A stretch of 54,527 nucleotides of DNA from contig NZ_JBKOPS010000017.1 of assembly GCF_047272945.1 (NCBI RefSeq), positions 1-54,527 of the forward strand, written 5' to 3'. Source of the stretch: Rubrolithibacter danxiaensis. GTDB lineage: Bacteria; Bacteroidota; Bacteroidia; Sphingobacteriales; Sphingobacteriaceae. The translations under genes were made by a program, and so were the position numbers. Shown piece after piece: positions 1 through 9,322 of this stretch; position 1 is the stretch's first letter; each line of letters begins with the position of its first letter. The notes below the pieces were generated by a model that ran no database searches, was not told the DNA's origin, and worked only from the letters and a program-made list of their open reading frames with translations.

Positions 1-654
1 ACAGCAACAGACCTGACCACCCCGCCAACAGCAACCACAGCAGCCACCACAGGCAGTGCAGCAGGTACCTATGCGATCACGGCAGCAGGGGGAGTATCGG
101 CTAACTACGACTTCACGTATACAGCAGGAACGCTGACCATCGGCAAAGCTACCTTAGCAGTAACAGCAGACGACCAGAGCAGGACCTACGGATCAGCCAA
201 CCCGGCCTTAACGGTAAGTTACAGCGGCTTTGTAAACGGGGATACAGCAACAGACCTGACCACCCCGCCGACAGCAACCACAGCAGCCACCACAGGCAGT
301 GCAGCAGGTACCTATGCGATCACGGCAGCAGGGGGAGTATCGTCTAACTACGATTTCACGTATACAGCAGGAACGCTGACGATCGGCAAAGCTACCTTAG
401 CAGTAACAGCAGAGGACAAGAGCAGGACCTACGGATCAGCTAATCCGGCCTTAACGGTAAGCTACACTGGCTTTGTAAACGGGGATACAGCAACAGACCT
501 GACCACAGCACCAACAGCAACCACAGCAGCCACCACAGGCAGCGCAGCCGGTACCTATGCAATCACGGCAGCAGGGGGAGCATCGGCTAACTACGACTTC
601 ACGTATACAGCAGGAACGCTGACGATAGGCAAGGCTACCTTAACAGTAACAGCA
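1..654 (+). repeat. Tandem 243-bp coding repeats (MBG modules)
   Basis: The phrase acagcaacagacctgacc recurs at 1, 244 and 487, an exact 243-bp (81-codon) period. Copies 1 and 2 differ at roughly a dozen positions; copy 3 stays close until about 654 and then runs into a diverged repeat. The unit is more GC-rich than the rest of the gene and probably continues upstream. Such similarity at DNA level points to recent expansion or gene conversion and allows copy-number change. Confidence 0.93.
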
Positions 655-3036
655 GTAGATGAAAGCAAGACGTATGATGCTACTAATTATACCGGAGGTA
701 ATGGAGTTACTTATGATGGCTTTGTCAATTCGGAAACAGTAGCAGCACTAAATGGTACTTTATCTTATACAGGAACATCACAGGGCGCAAAGAATATAGG
801 TAACTATGTAATTATCCCTGGAGGCTATTCTTCAAATAATTATTTAATCAGTTACGTTAATGGCCATCTTGAAATCACTCCTAAAGTATTAACAGTTACA
901 TTGACTGGCTCTGTAAATAAAGATTACGACGGGAATGCAAATGCAACTTTAACTTCATCAAACTATATTCTAAAAGGAGTTATTGATGGTGACCGAGTTA
1001 CTCTTAAAAGTCCTGTTGAAGGCATTTACAACAATAAAAATGTTGGGACATCTAAAAGTGTAACAGTAAACGGAATAAGTATTGAGGGTACTGATGCAAC
1101 TAATTATATCTTAGCATCAACTACAATCAGCAATACAGTAGGAAGTATCAATCTGATAGCAAACAATGCAGCAGTTACTACAAATGAAGATGTTGCAATT
1201 AATAATCGGTTATCTGCAAGCGATGTTGACAATATTACGTATAGTAAAAATCAGGGCCCGTCACATGGAACTTTAGTGATTAATGCTGATGGAAGCTATG
1301 TTTACACCCCGTATGCAAATTATAATGGAACGGATCAATTTACTTATACAGTAAAAATTGGCACTTCAATTAGTAATACGGCAACTGTTAACATTACAAT
1401 TGTGGCTGTAAATGATCCTCCGGTAGCTGTAAATGATTTTGTGGTGCTGGATGAAGATGCTAAAGTGTTCTTCAATGTTCTTTCAAATGATACGGATGAG
1501 GATGGAACAATTGATGCCGGAAGTGTTAATATTGTAAGAGCCCCTGTACACGGAAAAATAACTGTTAACGATGCAGGTACAGTAAGTTACGTTCCTTCCG
1601 AAAACTTCAATGGTTCTGATACTTTCCAATATACAGTAAAAGATAATGAAGGAGCTCTTTCTAATATAGCAACAGTCAGCTTAACAATTAACCCGGTTAA
1701 CGATAACCCTGTTGCTCCCGGGGGAGAATCTCCAGGAGAAAATAATCTGCTTAAAACAATTGTAATGCAGCAGAATACCTCTATAAAGGGAAATGTACCG
1801 GCTACCGACCCAGATGGAGATAAACTCGGCTATCAAACTTCTGTAAAACCAGCCCATGGCGCTCTGGTCATTGATACAGATGGAGGATTTACTTATACTC
1901 CTGCTACCGGATATAGTGGTGAGGACGCGTTTCTGATTAAGATAGATGACGGAAACGGTGGAACTATTCTGATGAAATTTGAAGTTACTATCAAATCAGT
2001 TAATACTGCTCCCGTGGCTGCTAATGACACATACATTGTTAAACAAAATGATCAACTTAGCGGAAACATACTGGATAATGATACAGATGCAGATTTTGAT
2101 GGTTTAGTTGCAAGTACAGTGAGTGGGCCTTCACATGGTAAACTAACACTTAAGGCGGATGGAACCTTTACTTATAATCCGGATAAGGGCTACAGTGGCA
2201 GCGATAAGTTTACCTATAAAGCTTGCGATAAAAACCCTGCAATATTATGCAGCAATATCGCAACAGTAACAATAACAGTAAAGCCGGTACCTGTTCTAGG
2301 TTTGGCAAAGGCGGCTTCAGAACCTAAACTTGAAGCCAATGGAAGCTATACTGTTTCGTATAAGATAACTGTTAAGAACTTAGGAAAATTAGCGTTGACG
2401 GATGTAGAAATTAAGGATGATCTTGTTAAAACTTTCCCGGCTCCTATGCAATTCTCCATTCTTGGAAATGTAAAAGCTACAGGAAAACTTGAAGCTAATT
2501 CATCTTATAACGGAAGATCTGTAACTGACCTGTTATCAGGTAACAGTACTTTAGATATTGGAAAATCTGATACTGTTTCTTTCACTGTTAATATCATTCC
2601 AAACAAAAACTTTGGCATATTTAATAACGTGGCACTTGGTTCGGCAGAATGTTCAGACAATCAAAAAACAACTGATATCTCAACAAATGGCTCTAATCCA
2701 GATCCTGATAATGACACAAGTCCAGAGGAACGCATTCCGACACCAGTTGTTTTGAAAAATACAACCATTTATATTCCTGGCGGATTTTCTCCGAATAATG
2801 ATGGGGTAAATGATAAGTTTGTCATAGAGAACATAGGTAACGACAGGATAAGTCTTGAAATTTACAATCGTTGGGGAAATATGGTGTATAAAAATCCGAA
2901 TTACAAGAACGAATGGGAAGGAAGAACTAACCAGGGAATACGTGTAGGAGAGGATTTACCTGACGGAACTTATTATTATATTGTAATAGTCAATGGTAAA
3001 ACTAAGTTTGCAAGCTTCCTTACTATAAAGAGATAG
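1..3036 (+). CDS. Modular type IX secreted surface protein, 5' partial
   Basis: The frame is open from the first base, so the gene starts upstream; 1011 residues are visible. In window codons there are three near-identical 81-residue MBG repeats (1 to about 218), a diverged MBG/YDG repeat (about 219-299), a YDG-type domain (about 300-380), four cadherin-like or Ig-like modules (about 380-760) ending in NDPPVAVND-type linkers, a DUF11-like module (about 760-880) and a CHU_C gliding-motility C-terminal domain (about 920-1011). The CHU_C motifs are GGFSPNNDGVNDKF, IYNRWGNMVY and LPDGTYYY. CHU_C domains are known type B sorting signals for the type IX secretion system, so the protein is probably exported and kept at the surface, likely as an adhesin. 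The PorP/SprF gene starts two bases after the stop. Ligand and full length are unknown. Confidence 0.93.
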   Translation, partial: TATDLTTPPTATTAATTGSAAGTYAITAAGGVSANYDFTYTAGTLTIGKATLAVTADDQSRTYGSANPALTVSYSGFVNGDTATDLTTPPTATTAATTGSAAGTYAITAAGGVSSNYDFTYTAGTLTIGKATLAVTAEDKSRTYGSANPALTVSYTGFVNGDTATDLTTAPTATTAATTGSAAGTYAITAAGGASANYDFTYTAGTLTIGKATLTVTAVDESKTYDATNYTGGNGVTYDGFVNSETVAALNGTLSYTGTSQGAKNIGNYVIIPGGYSSNNYLISYVNGHLEITPKVLTVTLTGSVNKDYDGNANATLTSSNYILKGVIDGDRVTLKSPVEGIYNNKNVGTSKSVTVNGISIEGTDATNYILASTTISNTVGSINLIANNAAVTTNEDVAINNRLSASDVDNITYSKNQGPSHGTLVINADGSYVYTPYANYNGTDQFTYTVKIGTSISNTATVNITIVAVNDPPVAVNDFVVLDEDAKVFFNVLSNDTDEDGTIDAGSVNIVRAPVHGKITVNDAGTVSYVPSENFNGSDTFQYTVKDNEGALSNIATVSLTINPVNDNPVAPGGESPGENNLLKTIVMQQNTSIKGNVPATDPDGDKLGYQTSVKPAHGALVIDTDGGFTYTPATGYSGEDAFLIKIDDGNGGTILMKFEVTIKSVNTAPVAANDTYIVKQNDQLSGNILDNDTDADFDGLVASTVSGPSHGKLTLKADGTFTYNPDKGYSGSDKFTYKACDKNPAILCSNIATVTITVKPVPVLGLAKAASEPKLEANGSYTVSYKITVKNLGKLALTDVEIKDDLVKTFPAPMQFSILGNVKATGKLEANSSYNGRSVTDLLSGNSTLDIGKSDTVSFTVNIIPNKNFGIFNNVALGSAECSDNQKTTDISTNGSNPDPDNDTSPEERIPTPVVLKNTTIYIPGGFSPNNDGVNDKFVIENIGNDRISLEIYNRWGNMVYKNPNYKNEWEGRTNQGIRVGEDLPDGTYYYIVIVNGKTKFASFLTIKR

Positions 3037-3038
3037 AG

Positions 3039-3968
3039 ATGGGTAAAATATTTGTAATCATTCAATTGCTAATATGCATGGGGACCTGCGTTTTTGCACA
3101 GCAGGATCCCATGTATTCACAGTATATGTTTAATACGTTAGCTGTAAACCCAGCCTATGCGGGAAGCAGAAATGTTTTAAGTGCAACAGCATTGTACCGG
3201 AGTCAATGGGTAGGTATGGAAGGTGCTCCCCAAACCCAAACCTTGTCTTTTGATACTTCGCTTCCCGACAAGAATGTAGGTTTAGGCGTACAGGTTTTTA
3301 ATGATAAAATCGGTATTACAAAAACTACCGGGGCATTTGCATCCTATGCTTACCGGATCAGAATGGAAACATCCACACTGGCATTTGGTTTGCAGGCCGG
3401 AATTTCAAATTATCGGGCAGATTATACGAGTGTCCCTTTAAACGAAAGTACGCCTGATGTCGCTTTCAGCCAGAATGTTAATGCATTCCTGCCTAATTTC
3501 GGAGCAGGGGTTTATTTCAATTCCGACAAGTTTTATGTCGGCCTTTCTGCTCCCCATATCTTAAATAACAGGCTCAATAACGGTTCTGAAACTATACAGA
3601 CCAACGGATTGGTTGCAAGGCAGTACCTTCATCTCTTTTTAATGACAGGATATGTTTTTGATATGGGAGAAAATGTGAAGTTAAAACCCTCCGTACTTGT
3701 AAAGGGAGTTCAGGGGGCCCCCGTTCAGGTAGATGCCAATGCTAATCTTTGGATAAACGATGTAATTTCTGTTGGTGCTTCTTACAGGCATAAATCTGAT
3801 ATGTCGGCAATGTTTGAAATGCAGGTTACTCCACAGATACGCCTGGGGTATTCGTACGACAGAAGTATTACCCGCCTGGTGAATTACAACTCAGGCAGTC
3901 ATGAAATTATGCTGCGTTACGAATTCGGGTTTGACGACGAGAGGATACTTGCTCCGCGATATTTTTAA
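3039..3968 (+). CDS. PorP/SprF family type IX secretion membrane protein
   Basis: 309 residues with a signal peptide ending CVFAQ, then the family opening QDPMYSQYMFNTLAVNPAYAG, followed by alternating beta-strand segments and a terminal LRYEFGF, as in outer-membrane barrels. PorP/SprF proteins are needed for secretion or surface attachment of SprB-like proteins with type B C-terminal domains and are often encoded just after their cargo. That holds here: the gene begins two bases after the CHU_C protein and is probably co-translated with it. It ends four bases before the convergent deacetylase gene. Family assignment is secure; the cargo pairing is inferred from position. Confidence 0.93.
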   Translation: MGKIFVIIQLLICMGTCVFAQQDPMYSQYMFNTLAVNPAYAGSRNVLSATALYRSQWVGMEGAPQTQTLSFDTSLPDKNVGLGVQVFNDKIGITKTTGAFASYAYRIRMETSTLAFGLQAGISNYRADYTSVPLNESTPDVAFSQNVNAFLPNFGAGVYFNSDKFYVGLSAPHILNNRLNNGSETIQTNGLVARQYLHLFLMTGYVFDMGENVKLKPSVLVKGVQGAPVQVDANANLWINDVISVGASYRHKSDMSAMFEMQVTPQIRLGYSYDRSITRLVNYNSGSHEIMLRYEFGFDDERILAPRYF

Positions 3969-3972
3969 CATT

Positions 3973-4593
3973 TTACAGCGTACGGAAAGTATATCCTTTA
4001 TCTTTCCAGTATTGAATTGCTCTGGGCAAAGCATATTCAATTCTGGGTTTTGCTTTCAAGCTGTCGTGGAAAACAACAATGGCCCCGTTCCCTGTTTTCC
4101 TGATAACATTCGACAGGCATTTTTCGGGGCTCAGACTTACATCAAAATCGCCGCTTAATACATCCCACATAATAATTTTAAGATCAGGAATAGACGAAAG
4201 GAGTGTCTTTATCTGTGATTTTTTTATTCTTCCGTAGGGGGGCCTGAAAAGGTGGGAATTTACAAGTTGGTGGCATTTTAAAATATTATCTATATACTCT
4301 CCGTCTTCTGTAGTCCAACCTTTTAAATGGTTATAGGTATGGTTTCCAACACGATGGCCTTCGTTATTAATTGATGAAAATATTTCTGGATGTTTCCTTA
4401 TATTATCGCCAATACAAAAAAAGGTAGCTTTTATATCAAAACTTTTTAATGTTTCAAGAACAAAAGGTGTAACAATAGGTATAGGCCCGTCGTCAAAGGT
4501 AAGATAAATGGATTTTTCAGTTCTTGATTTATTCCAGGTCAGCGAGGATGGATATAGTAAACGAAGCCAGAACGGAGTTTTTACCAGGTACAT
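3973..4593 (-). CDS. Polysaccharide deacetylase (NodB homology, CE4)
   Basis: 206 residues. All CE4 motifs are present: TFDDGP (residues 32-37, with catalytic and metal Asp34/Asp35), HTYNH (metal His85 and His89), RPPYG (117-121), a WDV motif and VVFHDS near the C-terminus. The family removes N-acetyl or O-acetyl groups from chitooligosaccharides, peptidoglycan or surface polysaccharide. There is no clear signal peptide; a short hydrophobic N-terminus (FWLRLLYP) may associate with the membrane. The substrate cannot be read from the sequence. It converges on the PorP/SprF gene and is transcribed divergently from the TolC gene. Confidence 0.93.
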   Translation of the reverse strand: MYLVKTPFWLRLLYPSSLTWNKSRTEKSIYLTFDDGPIPIVTPFVLETLKSFDIKATFFCIGDNIRKHPEIFSSINNEGHRVGNHTYNHLKGWTTEDGEYIDNILKCHQLVNSHLFRPPYGRIKKSQIKTLLSSIPDLKIIMWDVLSGDFDVSLSPEKCLSNVIRKTGNGAIVVFHDSLKAKPRIEYALPRAIQYWKDKGYTFRTL

Positions 4594-4610
4594 TAAAAAA
4601 GATTAAATTG

Positions 4611-4618
4611 CAAAAGTA
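4611..4618 (-). promoter_or_regulatory. Putative -7 box for the deacetylase gene
   Basis: On the minus strand this reads TACTTTTG, a full match to the Bacteroidota TAnnTTTG box, 18 bases before the ATG. No TTG lies at the ideal upstream distance, so support is partial. Confidence 0.4.
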
Positions 4619-4689
4619 CATGAAGTATCAGAACTGAGCTGATAATTCAAATTTAAATATTATAATAGCTTGAAATATCGTCATTTAAG

Positions 4690-6150
4690 ATGAAGAAATA
4701 TAATCGGTCCCTTTGTTCTTTTCAATATACTCTAAAAAGCCTTACTCTCCTGTCGCTTTTTTCATTAGCATGCCTAACGGTAAAAGGGCAGGATAAAGTT
4801 ACTTTGCAGCAAGCAGTAGAGAATGTAATTCAAAATAATCTTCAGATTAAGCAGGCCCAGTTAAATGAGTCGTTGAGTGAGCAAAATTTACGTGAATCAA
4901 AACTGGCACTTTTACCTACTTTAAATTCAAACAGTAATCTGAATTTTAATTTCGGGCGCAGTGTTGACCCCTTTTCTTATCAATTTGTTAATCAGCAGAT
5001 CACATCTATCAATGGTAGCGTTTTTTCGGGACTCACCTTGTTTCAGGGCGGACAAAAAATAAACCAGATAGCACAGAATAAATATTTGCTCGAAGCCGAT
5101 AAAAGCAATACCAAAAAGGTAAGAAATGATTTGGTTTTATCTGTTGTAACTACTTATCTGACAGTTTTAAATAACCGTGACCTTCTTTCTGCAGCTAAAC
5201 AGCAGCTGGATATATCACGTCAGCAGTTAGACCGGGAGCAAAAGCAGTTTGATGTAGGTAATAAGACGCTTGCGGATCTATCTCAGGCAAAATCGCAGGT
5301 TGCTACAGCAGAATTTAATGTAACTGATGCTCAGAATCAGTTGGATATATCCTATTTGAGTCTGGCTCAATTAATGGAAAGAGATCCGGCCCAGGAATTT
5401 GAAGTGGTAGCACCTTTAGTAGATGAAGTTGGGCAGGTAAATTCTGCTTATTCAGCTGCCGAAGTTTTTACCAAAGCGGTTCAGAATTATCCGGATATAA
5501 AACTTGCCGAATACGAGCGGCTTGCAGCTGATAAAGCTGTAAAAGTAGCAAGGGGGAGCTTGTATCCACGGTTAGAATTTCAGGGAAGTTTGGGCTCTGG
5601 CTATTCGTCAAACAGACAACGGGTTCTGCAATCGGTTCCAACTGGTGTAAATAATCCCATAGGTTTTGTAGAAGGCACAAACCAGAGGGTACTTACACCC
5701 GGTTTTAACACTGTAACAGAAATAACTCCATTCCGATCTCAATTAAATGAAAACTTTAATCAAACAATTGGTTTTAGTTTAAGCATTCCAATATTTAACG
5801 GACTAAGTTCAAGAATTGCTGTAAGCAGAGCAAAGATTCGTTATCAGAATGCCCAAATTGCTGAGCAGCTGGCAAAAAATAACTTAAACAAGGTGATTAG
5901 CCAGGCAGTATTGGATTTAAAAGCAGCTGAGAAACGCTATTATTCTGCTCAAAGTGCTTTTGAATCCTCACAAAGTGCTTTCAGAGTAATAGAACAGCGA
6001 TATAACGTTGGACTTGTAAATTCTTTAGATTTTAATCAATCTCAAACAAACTTAAATCAGGCGCAATTCAAGTTGATACAGGCTAAGTATGACCTTATCT
6101 TCAGAAGCAAGGTTATAGATTTTTACCTGGGCAATCCATTAACATTTTAA
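4690..6150 (+). CDS. TolC family outer-membrane efflux protein
   Basis: 486 residues with an N-terminal signal sequence (hydrophobic SLTLLSLFSLACL, cleavage near VKGQ) and the two repeated OEP halves of TolC proteins: TLQQAVENVIQNNLQIKQA near the N-terminus and PIFNGLSSRIAVSRAKIRY in the second half. Gln/Ala/Asn-rich helices form the periplasmic tunnel. It works as the outer-membrane exit duct of a tripartite pump. The membrane-fusion protein gene starts 13 bases after the stop, so the two form an operon. The inner-membrane pump is not adjacent; a MacB-type permease sits 35 kb away at 40837. Substrate is unknown. Confidence 0.94.
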   Translation: MKKYNRSLCSFQYTLKSLTLLSLFSLACLTVKGQDKVTLQQAVENVIQNNLQIKQAQLNESLSEQNLRESKLALLPTLNSNSNLNFNFGRSVDPFSYQFVNQQITSINGSVFSGLTLFQGGQKINQIAQNKYLLEADKSNTKKVRNDLVLSVVTTYLTVLNNRDLLSAAKQQLDISRQQLDREQKQFDVGNKTLADLSQAKSQVATAEFNVTDAQNQLDISYLSLAQLMERDPAQEFEVVAPLVDEVGQVNSAYSAAEVFTKAVQNYPDIKLAEYERLAADKAVKVARGSLYPRLEFQGSLGSGYSSNRQRVLQSVPTGVNNPIGFVEGTNQRVLTPGFNTVTEITPFRSQLNENFNQTIGFSLSIPIFNGLSSRIAVSRAKIRYQNAQIAEQLAKNNLNKVISQAVLDLKAAEKRYYSAQSAFESSQSAFRVIEQRYNVGLVNSLDFNQSQTNLNQAQFKLIQAKYDLIFRSKVIDFYLGNPLTF

Positions 6151-6163
6151 TTTTAGCTTTTAT

Positions 6164-7519
6164 ATGGCAAAGAAAAAAAATACGCTTTTATATGTACTCG
6201 GCGCAGCAGTTGTTTTAGTAATAATTGCAATTGCAGGAAACAAGCTGGGATGGTTTGGAAATGGAGACATTCCTGAAGTAGTAACAGAAAAGGTTGAAAA
6301 AAGAACCATCATTGAAACCGTTTCTGCGAGCGGTAAGGTACAGCCGGAAGTAGAAGTAAAGTTAAGTTCGGAAGTATCAGGAGAAATTGTGGAACTTTTG
6401 GTTAAGGAAGGGGAAGTTGTAAAGAAAGGCCAGCTACTGTGTAAGGTAAAGCCGGACATTCTGCAATCGGGTTACAACAGGGCCGTTGCATCCTTAAATA
6501 GTCAGAAAGCTGCTTTGTCTGGAGCGCAGCAACAGCTTAAGCAGGCAGAAGCAAATTTTAAGAATACTGAAGCCAGTTTTAAACGCAGTTCTGAACTATA
6601 CAAGCAAAAGGTTATATCTGCGGCCGAGTTTGATGCTGCTAAGGCAGAATACTACAGTGCCAAGGCTAATCTGGAATCTGTACGGCAGAACGTGATTGGT
6701 GCAAAATACGGTATCGATCAATCTGAGGCCGTAGTTAAGGAAGCTGCCGACAATTTGAGTCGTACGACTATTTATGCGCCTGTTGATGGTGTGGTTTCAA
6801 AATTATCAGTAGAGTTGGGTGAACGGGTAGTTGGAACTGCTCAAATGGCCGGAACCGAAATTATGCGCATATCCAACCTTAATACAATGGAAGTAAGCGT
6901 AGATGTAAATGAAAGTGATATTAACAGGGTTTCATTGAATGATCCGGCGGAAATAGAAATTGATGCATTTTTAGGCAAGAAGTTTAAAGGAACGGTAACT
7001 GAGATTGCAAGCTCGGCAAATGTGGCTGGTGCAAGTGCCGACCAGGTAACAAATTTTACAGTAAAAGTCAGGATATTGCCGGAATCATATGAATCTCTGA
7101 TGCGTACCAAATCAGCCAATCCTTCGCCTTTTCGTCCGGGATTATCTGCCACTGTTGATATTCAAACACAAAAAGCAAGCGGATTAGCGGTGCCTATACA
7201 ATCTGTAACTACACGGGAAGAGGAAAAGCCAAAAGATGATATGGACAAACCTGCCGCTGAATCAGAAAATAAAAAAGAAGACAAAGCTGCTGATGAACCA
7301 GTTAAAGAATATGTGTTTGTGTATAAAGATGGCAAGGTGAAACAGGTTGAGGTTAAAACCGGCATACAGGACGATGTGAATATTGAAGTTTTATCAGGAC
7401 TAAAAGCTGGAGAGGAAGTAGTTTCAAGGCCTTTTACCGCCATATCAAAAACATTAAAAGACGGCATGCAGGTTAAAAAGGTTAGTAAAGACAAACTATT
7501 CCAGGGCGAGAAAAAGTAA
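6164..7519 (+). CDS. HlyD/MacA-type periplasmic adaptor (membrane-fusion protein)
   Basis: 451 residues. An N-terminal anchor (about 8-26, LLYVLGAAVVLVIIAIAG) is followed by a first lipoyl half with GKVQPEVEVKLSSEVSG, a long alpha-hairpin coiled coil (about 100-185, rich in Gln, Ala and Lys), a second lipoyl half (IYAPVDGVVSKLSVELGERV) and beta-barrel and membrane-proximal domains. A very acidic and lysine-rich insert (about 351-378) interrupts the membrane-proximal part, unlike the compact family core. The order TolC then adaptor suggests an ABC (MacB) or RND pump. Cargo is unknown. Confidence 0.92.
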   Translation: MAKKKNTLLYVLGAAVVLVIIAIAGNKLGWFGNGDIPEVVTEKVEKRTIIETVSASGKVQPEVEVKLSSEVSGEIVELLVKEGEVVKKGQLLCKVKPDILQSGYNRAVASLNSQKAALSGAQQQLKQAEANFKNTEASFKRSSELYKQKVISAAEFDAAKAEYYSAKANLESVRQNVIGAKYGIDQSEAVVKEAADNLSRTTIYAPVDGVVSKLSVELGERVVGTAQMAGTEIMRISNLNTMEVSVDVNESDINRVSLNDPAEIEIDAFLGKKFKGTVTEIASSANVAGASADQVTNFTVKVRILPESYESLMRTKSANPSPFRPGLSATVDIQTQKASGLAVPIQSVTTREEEKPKDDMDKPAAESENKKEDKAADEPVKEYVFVYKDGKVKQVEVKTGIQDDVNIEVLSGLKAGEEVVSRPFTAISKTLKDGMQVKKVSKDKLFQGEKK

Positions 7520-7573
7520 TTCTCCATCAAAATAGTTAACTTGGCCTTCTCAAATAAGAATTGTTAAGGCCTG

Positions 7574-8584
7574 ATGATGGAGCTATCAATAAGAAAGATT
7601 GCTGTTATAGGAGGAGGAAGCTGGGCTACTGCTTTAGTCAAAATTTTATGCGATAACCAGCAGGAAAAAAAAGTTTTATGGTGGATGCGTAATGCGGAAG
7701 CCGTAGAGCATATCCGCAAATACAGGCATAACCCTAATTATTTAAGCTCTGTAGAAATAAAAGTTCCTGAAGAAAGTATTAGTAATTGCCTGCATACAAC
7801 CATTGCGGAAGCCGATACCTTATTGCTTTGTGTTCCTGCTGCCTTCTTAAAATGCGCTTTTGCTGAAATTGACGCAGAGAAATTAAGAGGCAAAAAAATA
7901 ATTTCTGCTATAAAAGGTATCGTTCCTGATGAAAATCTCATCATCGGGGAATTTTTGAACAGGAACTATCATATCCCATTGGAGGATATTTTAGTGATAA
8001 GCGGTCCATGCCATGCTGAAGAAGTTGCTTTAGAAAAGTTGTCTTATCTTACTATTGCTTCACCCAATATTCCCTTAGCCGAATGTTTTTCCGGTTTGAT
8101 CACTTCCCGGTATATAAAAACAAATATTTCAGATGATATTTATGGAACAGAGTATGCGGCAGTTCTAAAAAATGTATATGCCGTGGCCAGCGGAATTTGT
8201 CATGGAGTTGGTTTTGGTGATAATTTTCAGGCAGTACTTATTTCAAATGCAGTTCGCGAGATGGAGCGATTTGTTGCTGCTGTACATCCCATTAGTCGAG
8301 ATATTAAAGAATCGGCATACCTCGGAGATTTGCTGGTTACCGCTTATTCTCAGTTTAGCAGGAACCGAACCTTTGGAAATATGATCGGGAAAGGATATAC
8401 TGTTAAGTCGGCACAATTAGAGATGAATATGATAGCAGAAGGTTATTATGCTTCTAATTGTATTCACCAAATCAATAAGATATATAAGGTTCCAATGCCT
8501 ATCTCAAGGGCCGTTTACGCAATTTTATATGAGAAACATTCTCCTCATATTGAAATGCGGCTATTAACAGAACAGCTTTCCTGA
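7574..8584 (+). CDS. gpsA: Glycerol-3-phosphate dehydrogenase [NAD(P)+]
   Basis: 336 residues. It reduces dihydroxyacetone phosphate to sn-glycerol-3-phosphate, the backbone precursor for phospholipids, in the cytoplasm. The Rossmann motif IAVIGGGSWATAL opens the protein; SGPCHAEEVA, the catalytic Lys199 in AAVLKNVYAV and the substrate loop SRNRTFG are all present. The first of two adjacent ATG codons is chosen; starting at the second removes only one residue. It follows the adaptor gene by 54 bases and may share its transcript, although the functions are unrelated. Confidence 0.95.
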   Translation: MMELSIRKIAVIGGGSWATALVKILCDNQQEKKVLWWMRNAEAVEHIRKYRHNPNYLSSVEIKVPEESISNCLHTTIAEADTLLLCVPAAFLKCAFAEIDAEKLRGKKIISAIKGIVPDENLIIGEFLNRNYHIPLEDILVISGPCHAEEVALEKLSYLTIASPNIPLAECFSGLITSRYIKTNISDDIYGTEYAAVLKNVYAVASGICHGVGFGDNFQAVLISNAVREMERFVAAVHPISRDIKESAYLGDLLVTAYSQFSRNRTFGNMIGKGYTVKSAQLEMNMIAEGYYASNCIHQINKIYKVPMPISRAVYAILYEKHSPHIEMRLLTEQLS

Positions 8585-8638
8585 AAGATTAAATAAAACT
8601 ACAACGCTTCCCTTTTTGTTAAGTAAGAAAATTTACTT

Positions 8639-8914
8639 ATGAAAAACTTAGCAAGTATAATTGGAATTGCTGCAGGCGCAGCTGCTGTAACGGCCATTTT
8701 ATATTATAAACGGAATGAGGTTTCGAGAGTAGCAGGTAATGTTCTTGATTCGGCCAAAGACCTTGGAAACAAACTGGCAACTTATGGTAATCAAATTAAG
8801 GATAAACTGCTTCATAATGTTCATGGACCGCATGGAGAACCTGTTTATTTAGATATGTACGATCAGCAATTTTACGAAAACGAAGAAGGTAAACGTGTGT
8901 ATTTAGAAAGTTGA
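8639..8914 (+). CDS. Small membrane-anchored protein with a GPxGE...GKxVY motif
   Basis: 91 residues. A single N-terminal membrane helix (about 5-23, with AAGAAAVTAILYY) is followed by a charged amphipathic stretch resembling YtxH-like proteins (SAKDLGNKLATYGNQIKDKL). The C-terminal block (residues 62-89) reads HGPHGEPVYLDMYD then GKRVYL and is shared with the next gene, where it reads QGPNGERIYIDKYD then GKKVYI. The stop lies four bases before the next ATG, so the two are co-transcribed and probably translationally coupled. No function is recognised; an envelope-stress or cell-surface role is only a guess. Confidence 0.8.
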   Translation: MKNLASIIGIAAGAAAVTAILYYKRNEVSRVAGNVLDSAKDLGNKLATYGNQIKDKLLHNVHGPHGEPVYLDMYDQQFYENEEGKRVYLES

Positions 8915-8918
8915 GAAC

Positions 8919-9284
8919 ATGAAGAAAGTGATCTTTTTGGGAATGGCTGTTTTTTTAATGAGTTTTTGGTCATTAAGTTATGGCCAGGACCGAAGCGACA
9001 GCTTACAGAATAATAATGATACCTCATCTATCGGGCAGGATTTGAAGAGGGCAGGAAAATCAACGGGGCAAGCTATAAAGAAAGCAGCAAAAGAAGTTGG
9101 ACAGGAAACTTCAGAAGCAGCTGCTAAAGGTTTTGCCGAAGTTACAGATAATGTTTATAAAGGAAAACAAGGCCCTAACGGTGAACGTATTTACATTGAT
9201 AAATATGACCATACTTATTTTATCAACCAGAAAGGAAAGAAGGTTTATATAAGTAAGGAAAAGTTGAAGGATAAGGCTGAATAA
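8919..9284 (+). CDS. Small exported protein, paralogous C-terminal motif to its neighbour
   Basis: 121 residues with a Sec signal peptide (FLGMAVFLMSFWSLSYGQ), an Asn/Ser/Asp-rich linker, a helical Lys/Ala/Gly-rich middle (about 45-75, similar in style to YtxH or LEA-like proteins) and the C-terminal block of residues 83-111 found in the preceding gene. The signal peptide places this copy in the periplasm or outer membrane, whereas the neighbour is anchored by an uncleaved helix. A strong terminator follows directly. Function not recognised. Confidence 0.8.
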   Translation: MKKVIFLGMAVFLMSFWSLSYGQDRSDSLQNNNDTSSIGQDLKRAGKSTGQAIKKAAKEVGQETSEAAAKGFAEVTDNVYKGKQGPNGERIYIDKYDHTYFINQKGKKVYISKEKLKDKAE

Positions 9285-9285
9285 T

Positions 9286-9317
9286 AAAAAAAGCTGCAGG
9301 GTTTCTGCAGCTTTTTT
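9286..9317. terminator. Bidirectional intrinsic terminator
   Basis: A 9-bp perfect stem (aagctgcag with ctgcagctt) around a 5-base loop, flanked by an A run on the left and a T run on the right. It ends the 8639-9284 operon on the plus strand and the helicase gene on the minus strand. Confidence 0.92.
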
Positions 9318-9322
9318 ACGTT

